DNA of 48,837 nucleotides. Source: Sphingobacterium alimentarium (GTDB lineage Bacteria > Bacteroidota > Bacteroidia > Sphingobacteriales > Sphingobacteriaceae). The notes under the pieces were generated by a model. That model was not told the DNA's origin. It searched no databases and was given only the letters and a program-made list of their open reading frames with translations. This document shows, in pieces, positions 1 through 10,616 of the stretch; positions within the stretch are counted from its first letter, which is position 1; every line of letters starts with the position of its first letter. The DNA lies in NCBI RefSeq assembly GCF_004342685.1, contig NZ_SMBZ01000028.1:1-48837 (forward strand), read 5' to 3'. Position numbers and translations under genes: made by a program.

Positions 1-10
1 GTATTCATTC

Positions 11-82
11 TTACCGAATACTCTGCAGTAATTCTTGCCAAAAACTCTGCAGTACTAATTGCCAAAAACTCTGCATTATTAT
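11..82. repeat. three 24-bp tandem direct repeats
   Basis: Three head-to-tail units (11-34, 35-58, 59-82) have an exact 24-bp period and a core close to TTGCCAAAAACTCTGCAGTA. They lie just upstream of a -7 box and of the truncated TPR gene. The array may continue beyond the left edge of the window. An operator or UP-like array is possible, but the function is unknown. Confidence 0.7.
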
Positions 83-103
83 TTACCGTTCACAACTAAG
101 TCT

Positions 104-111
104 TATCTTTG
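104..111 (+). promoter_or_regulatory. Bacteroidota -7 promoter box (TATCTTTG)
   Basis: TATCTTTG fits the TAnnTTTG -7 consensus of Bacteroidota and lies 23 bases before the ATG at 134. No clear -33 TTG is seen. The three 24-bp repeats lie immediately upstream. Confidence 0.5.
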
Positions 112-133
112 GCTCAATCTATCTATTTTACCT

Positions 134-454
134 ATGAAGCTCCACATCAAAACTTTATTGGGCGTATTGGCTTTTTTATTTTTTCATCCGTTTAGCATAA
201 ATGCACAGGATTTGGATTCGGATCAGCTTTTTGCATTAGCACGTAAAACTGCATTTGATCAAAAAGATTATCCTAAGGCCATTCAGCTTTCCAAACAAGC
301 CTTAGCACGTAGTCCAGAGTATACGGATATTCAAGTATTCTTAGGTCGATTGTATACATGGATGGATGCGGTAGATTCTGCCCGAATGGTTTTTCAAAAA
401 TTGGAACTTAGACAGGTTCAAGATGCAGACTTTCACCTAGCCTATGCTGGATAT
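134..454 (+). pseudogene. TPR/YaiO-like periplasmic or outer-membrane protein, truncated by IS21
   Basis: The start is placed at the ATG at 134, because the product then begins with a clear signal peptide (MKLHIKTLLGVLAFLFFHPF, then INAQ cleavage). A tetratricopeptide-like helical segment follows (DYPKAIQLSKQALARSPEY...VFLGRLYTWM). This layout is typical of the N-terminus of YaiO-family outer-membrane proteins of Bacteroidota. The match stops at about codon 106. The frame then runs into the terminal repeats of an IS21-type element and ends at 532. The C-terminal barrel is absent from the window, so the gene is a 5' remnant. Confidence 0.6.
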
Positions 455-703
455 TTCGGATCGATTTGTGCCAGTCATTTAAGTCTGTTAGGGCCAGTTA
501 TTACGGTTCAAAATGTGCCATATGACCAGTAATGATTTAGTATATTACGGATCGATTTGTGCCAAGATTAGTTTTTAAGAAAATTTTGGTTTCATATTCT
601 CTCCTTAATTTGTTATTACGGTTCGATTTGTGCCACCGTCCGTCAATCATCATCTATGTCACTACTCTCTAAACAACAGAGGTTTACGTTTTGATTTGTG
701 CCA
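455..703 (+). repeat. five IS21-type terminal repeats
   Basis: Five copies of a ~20-bp motif, consensus TTACGGWTCGATTTGTGCCA, occur at 455-473, 501-520, 545-564, 616-635 and 684-703. Multiple short repeats inside the terminus are characteristic of IS21-family ends and are thought to bind the IstA transposase. All five are on the same strand and precede the istA start. Confidence 0.75.
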
Positions 704-750
704 CTTTCTGAGATCAATAAATTACCTTGTCGCCAAAAAAAATCAGCGAC

Positions 751-1272
751 ATGGCCAATATACTTGATCCAATGGACTTAAAACAGATCCTTACATTACA
801 TATTGATGGTTTGAGCAATCGTAGAATAGCCGTCATTTTGGGTATTTCACGCAATACCGTAAATACCTATATCAAACTGTTCTCTGCCAGTGATTACCCT
901 TTCACGTCTCTTCTGGAGTTGGACAATGCCGCTTTAGCTGAATTATTTTCTTCCTATACTACGATCGATACCGACCGTCACAATGAACTGATGCTGTTTT
1001 TCGAGGGTGTAAACAGGGCGCGTAACCATCCCGGCTTTACCTTTCTGTACCACTATCAGCAATATGTCGAACAGAGCAAAGATCCATATAGCTATACCCA
1101 GTTTCTGGAGCATTACCGCCGTAAATATCCTATAGAAAAAGGCTCCATGAAGCTCGACCATGTTGCCGGGCAGGAAATGTTCATAGACTTTGCTGGAAAG
1201 AAGCTCCAGATCGTCGACCGTGATACCGGCGAAGTAACGAACGTTGAAGTATTTGTCGCTATTCTTCCCTAA
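751..1272 (+). pseudogene. IS21-family transposase IstA, N-terminal fragment
   Basis: The N-terminal helix-turn-helix (LSNRRIAVILGISRNTVNTY) and the start of the DDE catalytic domain (GQEMFIDFAGKKLQI, containing the first Asp) are visible. Full IstA proteins are about 500 residues, whereas this reading frame stops after ~174. The ATG at 751 is preferred over the upstream in-frame TTG at 727. The fragment lacks most of the catalytic core and cannot transpose on its own. Confidence 0.75.
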
Positions 1273-1460
1273 CTGGCATTTTTTTATATTAAAAAGGAAT
1301 TAACTAATTTGTTTAGACTGGGCACCTTCAGAAATTTTAGTCATCAATCACCTAATAAATTAATTAGAGGATAATATGATAATACGAATTACCCTTTTGA
1401 AGCAATTATTCTTCTGTACAATGATTTTTAAATAAAGATAATAGGCAATCCACCAGTCAA

Positions 1461-2156
1461 ATGAATTTTGCCGATAAAATAATTTATTTTAATCAAAACC
1501 TCAAGTTTACTGGTAAATTGCCAGTGGGGTATTTTGTGATGAATCCTTTTTTGGATAATCCCGAGACCATAGAGGTTATGAAGCGATTCTATCAAAAATT
1601 CTATGCGGATCAGTATGAACGTCGGTTTCTCATCGGCATTAATCCAAGCAGACACGGTGCTGGGGTGACGGGTGTTCCTTTTACTGATACCAAAAGATTG
1701 GCATCTGCCTGTGGGGTTCAGATGCTTTCTGCCAGAACGCATGAGATATCATCTGTCTATATGTATGATATGATTGCTGCTTATGGAGGTGCGTCGGCAT
1801 TCTATAGGAACTTTTACATTAACTCTCCTTTTCCTTTAGCCATCATAAAAGAAGTGACACCCGGACAATTTATAAATGCAAATTACTACGATAAACCTGA
1901 GTTATATATGGCCGTTAAGGACTTTATGATTGAGTCCTTGAAAAAACATATTGCAATGGGTTTAAACCAGGAAGAGGTCTTTATATTAGGAAAGAAGAAC
2001 GCGAAATTTATTGATAAGTTAAATCGAGAAGGAAAGTTTTTCAAGAAACTAACGGTGCTGGAGCATCCTAGATTTATCCAACAATATAAATCCAAAGAAA
2101 GGCAATTGTATATCGATAAGTACTTATTGTCTTTTCATCCATCTGATGAAAGTTAA
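1461..2156 (+). CDS. uracil-DNA glycosylase family protein (SMUG2 / DUF4918 type)
   Basis: A complete 231-residue protein. Residues 58-76 hold the glycosylase signature GINPSRHGAGVTGVPFTD, and an EHPRF motif near residues 201-205 supplies the conserved C-terminal histidine motif. Family members excise uracil and related lesions from DNA in base-excision repair. The match is collinear over its full length with no lesions, which makes it one of the few undamaged genes in this section. It overlaps the next (broken) gene by 11 bases, suggesting a former operon. Confidence 0.85.
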   Translation: MNFADKIIYFNQNLKFTGKLPVGYFVMNPFLDNPETIEVMKRFYQKFYADQYERRFLIGINPSRHGAGVTGVPFTDTKRLASACGVQMLSARTHEISSVYMYDMIAAYGGASAFYRNFYINSPFPLAIIKEVTPGQFINANYYDKPELYMAVKDFMIESLKKHIAMGLNQEEVFILGKKNAKFIDKLNREGKFFKKLTVLEHPRFIQQYKSKERQLYIDKYLLSFHPSDES

Positions 2157-2682
2157 GAAAACCATATACACTATCGGGCACTCTATCCGTCCTATCCAAG
2201 AGTTTTTAGATATATTGAAGTCTTTTGAAATCGACTTACTTGTTGATATCTGCAGGTATCCGGGTTCTCGGAAGTATCCCCACTTCAATCAGGAGGCCTT
2301 GAAAACAAGTTTAACAGCTGGGGGAATACATTATCAACATTTGATTTCTTTAGGAGGCCGCAGGACAGCTAAAAAAAACAGTTCAAATCAAGCTTGGAAA
2401 AACCTTTCTTTCCGGGGTTTTGCGGATTATATGGAAACAGAGGAATTTCGTATAGGAATTCATGAACTTGAGGAATGGGCTAGAAAGCAAAAGACGGTTA
2501 TCATGTGTTCGGAGGCCGTATGGTAGAGTTGCCACCGACCTATGGTTTCGGATTATCTCAAAGTTCATGGCTGGTATGTATGGCATATTTCTTCAATTGG
2601 AAAAGCGAAGGAACACCCTTATACTGCGGTCGCCAAGGTTCATTTGGATAAATTATCGTATTCTGTAAATACATTAATTTAA
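2146..2682 (+). pseudogene. DUF488 family protein, interrupted by an in-frame stop
   Basis: The reading frame begins MKVKKTIYTIGHSIRPIQEF, a typical DUF488 N-terminus (TIGHS), and runs through ICRYPGSRKYPHFN to the conserved CSEAVW. A TAG at 2524-2526 interrupts it there. The same frame then continues SCHRPMVSDYLKVHGW to a TAA at 2680-2682. Family members have a second aromatic residue or lysine here (CSEAVWWxCHR), so this looks like a single-base nonsense change, probably TGG to TAG. No other lesion is visible. DUF488 proteins are small, of uncertain function. Confidence 0.8.
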
Positions 2683-2889
2683 ACTCCATGGAAAGTGAAA
2701 TTAAAGATGTCAGTTAATGAATCTTATAGCTGAGCGTGTATCGTGCCTTATCAAAGCTCATACACGAATTCGACTATTGGTTTTATACGAATCCTGCAAC
2801 GGAAGGATTAAAGTAAAATGAGGATAATTCTCATTTTCAATCTTTAAAAGCGGAAATCGCTGTCGATATTCTCCTCTATGGGCTGGCCA

Positions 2890-3537
2890 TCCATGATTAG
2901 GGTTACCCTGCACTTGATGTCGGGGTTGCCGATGCTGTGTACGGGAAAGCGCATCTGTGGACAGAGACTTTTCTTTATCCAATAATGGCGATTGGAACCA
3001 GCTCAATAAGGAAGTTAAGATTACCCGCACTTCCCAAAATTTTATGCAGGAAGGTATTTTTGTTCCTATGCTGTTACAAAAAGAATTCGAGCGTCTCAAG
3101 CGTATACTTGATCATCTCACAGTGCAGCACGCTGTTTTCTTACGAGATCTCTTTCATTCTCCCTGGAATAGAGAGTGCGACGAATTCGAGGTCTATTTAC
3201 AACAATTTAAGGATATAGCTTTACTCCTTAACATTGGCAATCACGATATTTTTCACGAAGCTCTATTACATCAGCTTCACGTTATGTGGAAGATTACTTC
3301 CGGATTGAGCATCACTTTATTCTATCGCACGAACCCTTGACCGAAATTCCTATAGAGGCATTGAGTACCGAAATGCTATCTACATCTGGGTATACAGATA
3401 CAGGGTCAAGGGAGACAGTAATTCGTTTGCACTGTTTCGCTCTGCAGGATAATGTATTTATACTTCCCGCATTTGATTGTTGGATGGGGCAATATAATAA
3501 AAGATACCGCTTAAAGTCGATTATTTGCGGTTGTTAG
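2890..3537 (+). pseudogene. PdeM-like metallophosphoesterase (ligase-associated DNA-damage endonuclease), decayed
   Basis: Two reading frames together resemble a PdeM-type phosphoesterase. The first (from ~2957) contains RDLFHSPWN and NIGNHDIFHEAL, corresponding to GDxxHS and GNHD metal-binding motifs. The second (from 3286) contains FILSHEPLTEIP and LPAF near its end. A frameshift lies at about 3275-3290. Key residues are also eroded: the usual GD before LFHS reads RD, and the GHIHPG motif reads SGYTDTG. The N-terminal DLHLGK motif is barely recognisable. The family assignment is inferred from motif order. Confidence 0.55.
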
Positions 3538-3604
3538 CAATGGGGTTATAGAGATCTTTTGAACTTTTATTAATGGTACGTGTTCATTCAACAAAAAGAT
3601 TGAT

Positions 3605-4006
3605 ATGGCGCATTTTGAAGTAAAAAGAAAAAAGCCTTCGTCTTTGTGGATATGTTTATTGCTAATACTGGTCCTGCTGGTTTTATTAATTATTTGAAAA
3701 AGGGGAGATGATCTATATCCGTCTACGGATAAATTTTCTATTGAAACCAGTGCTAAACTAGTCTCTGATCGAACGGAAGCTATAGCGATTATTGAAACAC
3801 GATGGGACAGAAAAGACTTTAATGCTAGGGAGATTAATGCACCTGAGATTACAAATACCGATATATCCATCAATGAAAAATATTTGTCTATTCGATATGA
3901 GAACTCGAACCACTCGCTAACAACAGGACAGACGAAGGAAAACAACAAAATCCGATTGCACAGATTGTGGTATTTCAGGGCGCACACAGATATAATAAGA
4001 AGATAA
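3605..4006 (+). pseudogene. OmpA-family protein N-terminal remnant
   Basis: From the ATG at 3605 the frame reads MAHFEVKRKKPSSLWI, then a hydrophobic membrane anchor. A TGA at 3695-3697 stops it. The same frame continues with WDRKDFNAREINAPEITNTD, the linker pattern of Bacteroidota cytoplasmic-membrane-anchored OmpA-like proteins. The peptidoglycan-binding OmpA domain is not recognisable downstream. Bases 3967-4197 hold another open stretch that I cannot assign. The family call rests on the N-terminal and linker pattern only. Confidence 0.45.
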
Positions 4007-4285
4007 TGGACGCAGGTGTGGAGCACCTTCTAATTGGCAGGAGCAGAAAAATATACAGGGATATATTTTTAGAACGCGCCCTCAAACCAGATCCACAAAG
4101 TAATGTAGACATCTTAAACCGGTTAGCCATATTGGCTCATAAGACAGGCCCTAAGACACACATCATACATCCTGGAGAATTCCTACTGACAGAATGAGCC
4201 GCTAGAATAGCCCGCTACTAATACTTGATCATAGCTATTCTTACACTCATATAGGTCAACGACCTATTACCGTACCTTTTTTGCA

Positions 4286-6466
4286 AAAAAAAGAACTATA
4301 ATTATTTCCAATCGATTACCGGTTCGTATTGAAAAACGTGTCGATGAATTACACTTTATTTCGAGTGAAGGTGGCTTAGCTACGAGCTTAGGATCTTACT
4401 ACAAGACCAGTAGTAATGTATGGGTGGGCTGGCCGGGCTACATCCCCGAAGATGAAAACGAAGAACAATTGATTCGCATGGAGCTTGCCAAAATGAATCT
4501 TATTCCCGTATTTCTTACTGCGGAAGATCTCGAAGGATACTACGAGGGCTTTTCCAATAAGGTACTATGGCCTATATGTCACTACCGATTATCCTATGCC
4601 GTTTTTGAGAAATCTTATTGGTTAGCGTATCAGAAAGTAAATCAGTACTTTTGTAATATCGTATTAAAGCAAAATATTACTTCCAAGGACGAATTGAGGG
4701 TCCATGATTATCAGCTCATGCTCTTGCCTCAGTTACTCCGGCAGCAACGTAGTGATTTGACGATAGGTTATTTCCAGCACATCCCCTTTCCGACAGATGA
4801 AATATTTCGTTGTATCCCGTGGCGCAATGAACTTTTAAAAGGTCTGTTAAGTGCAGATTTAATAGCCTTCCATACGTATCATAATGCCCCGAACTTTCTC
4901 AACTCCTGCTTGAATATCTTAGGTCTTTCGCCCAAAAATAATAGTGTTCGCTGTCGCGATCGCTGTGTCCACGTTGAAGTGTTTCCGATGGGTATAGATT
5001 TCGATAAATTTAAAGCATTGTCCTGCTCCGAGGTTGTTCTGGCCAAAGCAGAGGTGCTTAAAGACCAATACCAAAAGCGTAAATTAATATTATCGATCGA
5101 CCGTTTGGATTCCAGCAAAGGTATTTTAGAGCGCTTATCTGCCTACGAAAGTCTGCTACAGCAATACCCCGAGCTGCGCAATAAGGTCGTCTTATATATG
5201 CTCGTCGTTCCTTCCCGGGACACTGTAACACAGTATAAACTCCTTCGGGGCGAGATAGACCGCATGGTCGGGCATATTAACGCGGTGTATGGTTCGGACG
5301 ACTGGACGCCTATTACTTATTTCTACAATTCATTACCTGTCGAAGATCTCTCGGCACTCTATATAGCGGCAGACATCTGCTTGGTGACCTCTCTTCGAGA
5401 CGGCATGAATCTCGTGTGTAAAGAATACATTGCCAGCAAAGCACAGGATTACAACGGTGTACTTATTTTAAGTGAATTTGCGGGTGCCGCCAAACAACTG
5501 TCCGAGACGATACAGATCAACCCCAATGCCATAGAGGACATTATGCAAGCGATGCACTTTGCTATTTACATGCCCAAGTTGGAGCGGCAGCAACGTATGC
5601 GAAGCAATGTATCTATGGTCAAAAAATTCAACATTTCGCATTGGGCAAAATTGTTTTTCGCAAGATTGCACGAAGTGAAAAGAGAACAAGAAGCATCCGC
5701 TAGCCGCAAGATGCAGGGTGCTACACTCCAGAGGTTGATCGATAAGTTTCAACAAGCCTAAAGGCGTCTATTTTTTCTGGACTATGATGGTACGCTAGTC
5801 GGATTTAAGAAGGATGCCAGTGCTACTAAGCCCACCATGCAGGTGCTGGAGTTGCTATCAAGCCTTCAGAGCGAGGATGCCCTTCAGATCACCATAATTA
5901 GCGGTCGTCCGCATACCGATATCAAGAGATGGTTTGGAAATACCAATTACTACCTGATCGCTGAGCACGGTGCTTGGAGCAATGTTCCGGATGGTCTGTG
6001 GCGGGACAAACCCAGTATGCCTACCACCTGGAAGACTCCGGTAAGACGTATCATGGCCAAATTTACCGACCGGACTCCGGGCTCTATTATCGAAGAAAAA
6101 AACTACTCTTTGGCATGGCATTACCGTAAGGTACACGCCGGATAAGGTATTATTCGTGTCCAGGAACTTGCAGATGCGCTCCGACACCTTCTACCGCAAT
6201 ATGACCTGCAACTGCTTGTGGGAGAGAAGGTAATTGAAGTCAAAATAAATAGTTTGCACAAAGGAAAATCCGCTTTAGAAGTAGTAGCTCATTACAGGCC
6301 CGATTTCATCTTTGCTATTGGCGACGATTCTACCGACGAGGATATGTTTTACGAACTGCCCGATTCGGCAGTGACCGTCAAAGTAGGTAATAAACAGACC
6401 TTAGCGCGTTACTACGTTGAAAACCAGGAGGAAGCGATCAAGCTATTGCAGCAGTTGACGCCATAG
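4286..6466 (+). pseudogene. bifunctional trehalose-6-phosphate synthase/phosphatase (otsA-otsB fusion), decayed
   Basis: One continuous frame encodes a GT20 synthase (TIIISNRLPVRIEKR, SSEGGLATSLG, GWPGYIPEDENE, HDYQLMLLPQLLR, RDGMNLVCKEYIA) followed by a HAD phosphatase (FFLDYDGTLVGF, IISGRPHTDIKRWF, GDDSTDEDMF). This is the usual OtsA-OtsB fusion of Bacteroidota; it makes trehalose from UDP-glucose and glucose-6-phosphate. Three lesions are visible. No ATG, GTG or TTG exists in frame ahead of the conserved N-terminus, so the start is lost. TAA at 5759-5761 falls in the linker between the domains, and TAA at 6143-6145 falls inside the phosphatase. An internal GTG at 4424 would drop the first ~45 residues. 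It precedes a GH15 pseudogene by 27 bases, a typical pairing. Confidence 0.85.
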
Positions 6467-6493
6467 CCGACAGAAGTATTAAATAACCCATAA

Positions 6494-8305
6494 ATGATAA
6501 AAATGAGAAGACAAAAACATATTTTTAATAGTGGAATAATTGGAAACTGTGCCTATATCGCCCATGTGGGTAATGACAGCAATATCAATTTGCTTTGCTG
6601 GCCTTCATTCGAAGACTCCTTTGTGTTCGGTACGCTGCTGGACGAACATCAGGGAGGGCGATTTAGCATCACACCACCCAGCGGCATTATACATTCCAGT
6701 CAATATTATGTAGAAAACACCAATATACTCTGTTCCACTATCGAGAGCGCCGAGGGAAGTTATCGGATTACCGACTATGCACCACGTTTTGAACAGTACG
6801 AACCTTATTACAAACCACTCATTCTGATCCGCAAGATAGAGCTTATCTCTGGGCATCCCAAGGTACGTGTAGAATGCGATCCCAAATATCACTTCGGAAA
6901 ATCCTCATTTCAAAAAAACAGAGGTAGCAATCACATCCAGTTTGAATGGGGCGATGTCAAGATGCGTCTGGTTACAAATATGCCAACCAGCCATTCTTCG
7001 ACGATTGGGCCTATTTGATCAACAAACCGGTATATCTTATCCTCACGTTTGGCAATCCGTTTGAAGCACCTATAGAACGGACGGCCGAAGAGTTTTTGGA
7101 CCGTACACGTCAGTAATGGCACCGCTGGGTAAAGAATGCATCCATTCCGTCCTTTTATCAAAAGGAAGGGTTACGATCGGCTCTGGCTTTAAAGCTACAT
7201 CAGTATGAAGACACCGGAGATATCATTGCAGCCAGTACCACCAGCCTTCCCGAACATCCCGGTACAGGGCGCAAATGGGACTACCGCTTCTGCTGGGTGC
7301 GCGACAGTTATTACGTGATGACCGCATTAAGTCATATCGGTCATTTCGAAGAAATGGAAAAATATGCTTCTTACATTGCCAATATCACCCAGTAGGATGC
7401 AGGACGATTGCAACCCTTTACGGCATCCTGGGGCAATCCAACTTAGAAGAAAAACGCTGGACTTTCTTAAGGGGTATATGGGCAATAAACCGATCCGTAT
7501 CGGCAATCAGGCCTCCGAACATATACAGAACGATGTATATGGACAGGCTATGATCGACTTACTTCCACTTTTTACCGATTACCGTTTTCGCCATCAAAAC
7601 AAGGGCTTAGCGTCTCAGTGGACGCGCTTCGTCCTCCAGAAAATGGAACTTACCATCGATGAAAAGGATGCCGGCATCTGGGAGTTCCGCAACATGGAAA
7701 AAAGGCATTGCTATTCCAATCTATTTCAATGGGCCGGTGCTACGACGGCGTTAAAAATAGCCCGCCAGTACAGCCTCGAAGAAATATCTATTCAAGCCAA
7801 TAGTAAACGTGAACGTGCCATCGAGCATATAGAGAGCTGCTACGATGATCAACGGAAGGCATACACCAATGCACAGGATAACACCGATCTGGATGCCTTT
7901 ACCTTACAATTGATCATGATGGGATACTTAAACCCTAACTCGACCAAAGCGAAAGACCACCTGGTCCAACTGGAAAAAGTATTGAAGGGAGAACATGATC
8001 TATTTTACCGCTACCTGCATAAGGACGATTTTGGTCGCCCCAAATCTACTTTTTTGGTATGTTCCTTTTGGTATGTATAGGCATTGGCTTGTGTAGGTCG
8101 ACTGGAGGAAGCTCAAGACGTCTTTAAGCAGCTCCTCTCCTTCGGCAATCACCTCATGTTGTTCAGCGAAGATGTGGACAATGAGGATGGAAGCCAGTGG
8201 GGAAATTTCCCACAGGCTTATAGTCATGTGGGGCTTGTCAATGCGGCCTACCGCATCGCTATCAAATTAGATAATCCGACATTCTTTGACAGCCTATACG
8301 AATAA
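6494..8305 (+). pseudogene. GH15 family glucoamylase/trehalase-like glycoside hydrolase, heavily decayed
   Basis: The pieces together follow a GH15 protein. An N-terminal domain (SGIIGNCAYIAHVG, LLCWPSFEDS) is followed by the catalytic domain (GRKWDYRFCWVRDSYYVM, RIGNQASEHIQNDVYGQ, DAGIWEFR) and the C-terminal base motif (FSEDVDNEDGSQWGNFPQAY). Lesions: a frameshift near 6990, TAA at 7114-7116, TAG at 7393-7395, frameshifts near 7410 and 7452, and TAG at 8078-8080. The gene is beyond simple read-through. GH15 genes next to otsAB are common in Bacteroidota and probably act on trehalose or related glucosides. Confidence 0.8.
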
Positions 8306-8571
8306 TACGGTTTGTACGGATCAACTGGGGTAAATACCTGTTGCAAACAGGCTCAGTAGGTTATTTTTAAGATTTAAACTTGTACCTATTATTCGGATTC
8401 CGTAGCTTTAAGCTATATGGCAATTGCAGCAAAAAAGTATGGCATACAAGTGAGTGATTCGGTGAGTCGGCGAAAGTAATGTTTGTAAAACATTGATAAT
8501 TAGTTCATTGCTTTAAGGGTGGTATTCCCCTACGGGCTACCGAGAGGCTCCAAAGAAAGCCAAGAAGATTC

Positions 8572-8607
8572 AAAAACCGTCTTTAAATACATTTAAAGGC
8601 GGTTTTT
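8572..8607 (+). terminator. rho-independent terminator-like hairpin
   Basis: A 17-bp stem with one G-T mismatch (AAAAACCGTCTTTAAAT, loop AC, ATTTAAAGGCGGTTTTT) ends in a T run. It lies between the GH15 remnant and the integrase fragment. It may have travelled with the mobile element. Confidence 0.6.
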
Positions 8608-8609
8608 CG

Positions 8610-9599
8610 TTTCATAGGGTTCGCCGAAATTCACCGGAATTCGACAAAAAGAACCCCCAAAAGGAAAGACCCATCGGCGGACTGAAAAGGCTTGAATCGG
8701 CCGAGGCGAAAGCCATAGTTGAAAAGCTTGCCACCGTAAGGGCTACGGTTGAAAGCGAGTACCGAAACCACGTGAACAAATTCCAAAGCTATCCCGATAA
8801 GGCCATCTTCAAGAAACAGGTAATAGGGCTACTTGCAGGGGCAACCACGGTAAAGGCATCCGACCCCAGCCAATTGCTGATTTCCTTTTTTGACCGACAG
8901 GTAAAACTTAGCCGTGAGGGCAAGCGAACCGTGATGAAAGGCAAACGTGCAGGAATGCGTTACAGGGAGAACACCATCCGCTCCTACGAGGGTAGCCGAA
9001 CGCTATTGCAGGAGTACGTGGAGCATAGGAAGCTGAAAAGGCTGAACTTCGATAACGTGACAATGGATTTCTACCATGACCTGCGGGATTATATGTTCAC
9101 AGACCGTATTTTTTCGCTCAACTACTTTGGTAAGGTCATCAAGCACATCAAACTTTTTATGGGTGAAGCTAAGGAACTCGGTTGGCATGCCAACGAAATA
9201 TATAAATCAAAGGCGTTCATCAAGGTGGAAGAGGAAACCGATGCGGTATATAACGATATAGAACAGTTAGAGGCAATACATTCCGTTGACCTAACAGGCC
9301 ATCCAGGTCTGAAGAACGCGCGTGACCTATATCTGCTCGGCGCATGGAGCGGACTCCGCTTTCAGGACTATTCGGTATTAGCGGATAAAGCACGGGTTCA
9401 CGGTGACTTTATCCATATTGAAACAGAAAAACAGGGGTTTTCGTTGCAATTCCTATATTGCCGGTCACCCGTGAAATCTTGGAAAACTACCGTGGGGAAG
9501 ATGGAACCTACCTTTATCCAAAGCCGATAAGCAACCAAAAGCTGAACGATTACATCAAGATTATCGGGAAGATGGCCGGACTTACCCAGCGGAATCCAT
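8610..9599 (+). pseudogene. tyrosine recombinase/phage integrase fragment
   Basis: A Bacteroidota-type integrase frame runs in from upstream without an ATG and contains a SAM-like core-binding domain (MDFYHDLRDYM, NYFGKVIKHIKLFM). The start of the catalytic domain follows, with the first catalytic arginine in WSGLRFQDYS. A frameshift near 9440-9450 moves the match to a second frame (REILENYRGEDG, SNQKLNDYIKIIGKMAGL), which stops at 9599. The HxxR and tyrosine motifs are absent, so it is catalytically dead. The N-terminal boundary is uncertain. Confidence 0.75.
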
Positions 9600-9742
9600 A
9601 AAGTGTTTGTGGATAATTGGCTTCATAAAAATAGTAATATAAAGTATTCACTTGAAGAAATTTGGAGAATAAGGGAGCAATGTATTCAAGATTTGTCAGA
9701 ATAGGTCGAATAACTCCGATATATACAATAAAGAATTTAAGA

Positions 9743-10429
9743 ATGAAAATCAAAAACTTGACTTTACGAACCAACAAACTTCAAGAGGTAAAGGATTTTT
9801 ATTACAAAACTTTAGGTTTGGAAATCAATAATGAAACACAAGATACCTTTAGCGTAAAAATTGGTTGGTCAATATTGAAGTTTAAACAATCCACCGAGCC
9901 TTTTCTGTATCATTATTGCTTTTTAATCCCATCAAATACGTTGAAAGAGGATTTAAAGTGGATGGAAGAACGGGTTGAGGTTATTAAGTTAGAGGGCGGA
10001 GAAAAAGCGGTTGACTTCGAAGATTGGAATGCCGTCTCTTTCTATTTTTATGATGGAGGTGGGAACATTTCAGAATTTATTATCCATCATGATTTAAAGA
10101 ATGATATAGATAAACAATTCGATATTTCTGATGTGTTGGGTATAAGTGAAATGGGTATTGGAACTGATGACATTAAAAAAGTAAATTTACTTTTAGAAGA
10201 AAAATGCCAAACAACGTTATGGAAAGGAAACTTAACGAGATTTGGTGCGAACGGTTCACCCGAGGGGAAATTTGTGATGGCTAATTATAATGAAAAAGAG
10301 ACTTGGTTTCAGACACAGATGAAAATAAAACCTGTTCCTTTTGAAGTAGATATTGAGAATAATGGTAAATTACATCGATTAGAATATACAGGTCGAGAGT
10401 TAAGAAAAAGACAAAATGGATTGTACTAA
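9743..10429 (+). CDS. VOC (glyoxalase/bleomycin-resistance) superfamily protein
   Basis: The ATG at 9743 (MKIKNLTLRTNKLQEVKDFY) is chosen because it starts the first beta-alpha motif of the VOC fold. Further upstream in-frame starts have no matching sequence. The ~228-residue protein contains two VOC-like modules, the first with FYYKTLGLEI and a C-terminal FxxDGGGN-like segment. VOC proteins are metal-dependent lyases, dioxygenases or drug binders, and the substrate cannot be told here. The gene is intact, although it lies between an integrase fragment and a damaged toxin operon. Confidence 0.75.
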   Translation: MKIKNLTLRTNKLQEVKDFYYKTLGLEINNETQDTFSVKIGWSILKFKQSTEPFLYHYCFLIPSNTLKEDLKWMEERVEVIKLEGGEKAVDFEDWNAVSFYFYDGGGNISEFIIHHDLKNDIDKQFDISDVLGISEMGIGTDDIKKVNLLLEEKCQTTLWKGNLTRFGANGSPEGKFVMANYNEKETWFQTQMKIKPVPFEVDIENNGKLHRLEYTGRELRKRQNGLY

Positions 10430-10583
10430 ATTCTCTCCCCTCCGCACATTTGTGGCCTGCGAAACCCCACCGCTCTTACCCTACACCGTTCTCGCTTTGG
10501 GCATTTACGGTAAAAAGCTATTCAGCCATATTGGGCTTTCTTCTTTCTTTCGCCAGCCAATAGCGAACAATCTTATTTTTTAG

Positions 10584-10591
10584 TAACTTTG
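10584..10591 (+). promoter_or_regulatory. -7 promoter box (TAACTTTG)
   Basis: TAACTTTG matches the Bacteroidota TAnnTTTG box and lies 25 bases upstream of the antitoxin ATG. No convincing -33 element is seen. Confidence 0.5.
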
Positions 10592-10616
10592 GGTAGTATC
10601 ATTAAAATTTGCGGAT

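Larger units (their letters stand above)
454..1272 (+). mobile_element. IS21-family element, left-end remnant
   Basis: It comprises the multiple terminal repeats and the first ~170 codons of istA. The rest of istA, istB and the right end are missing; the sequence loses similarity at ~1265-1272. The insertion interrupted the TPR gene at ~454. A later deletion or rearrangement removed the remainder. Confidence 0.7.

Noticed and set aside
11..82. CRISPR-like array
   Set aside because: The 24-bp units abut directly with no spacers between them.
3511..4026. A 171-codon open frame on the minus strand
   Set aside because: It is antisense to the OmpA-like remnant and the tail of the pdeM remnant, has no start context, and shows no recognisable domain.
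8306..8571. A tRNA gene as integration target next to the integrase fragment
   Set aside because: No cloverleaf or tRNA consensus (GGTTCRA box) can be read in this stretch.
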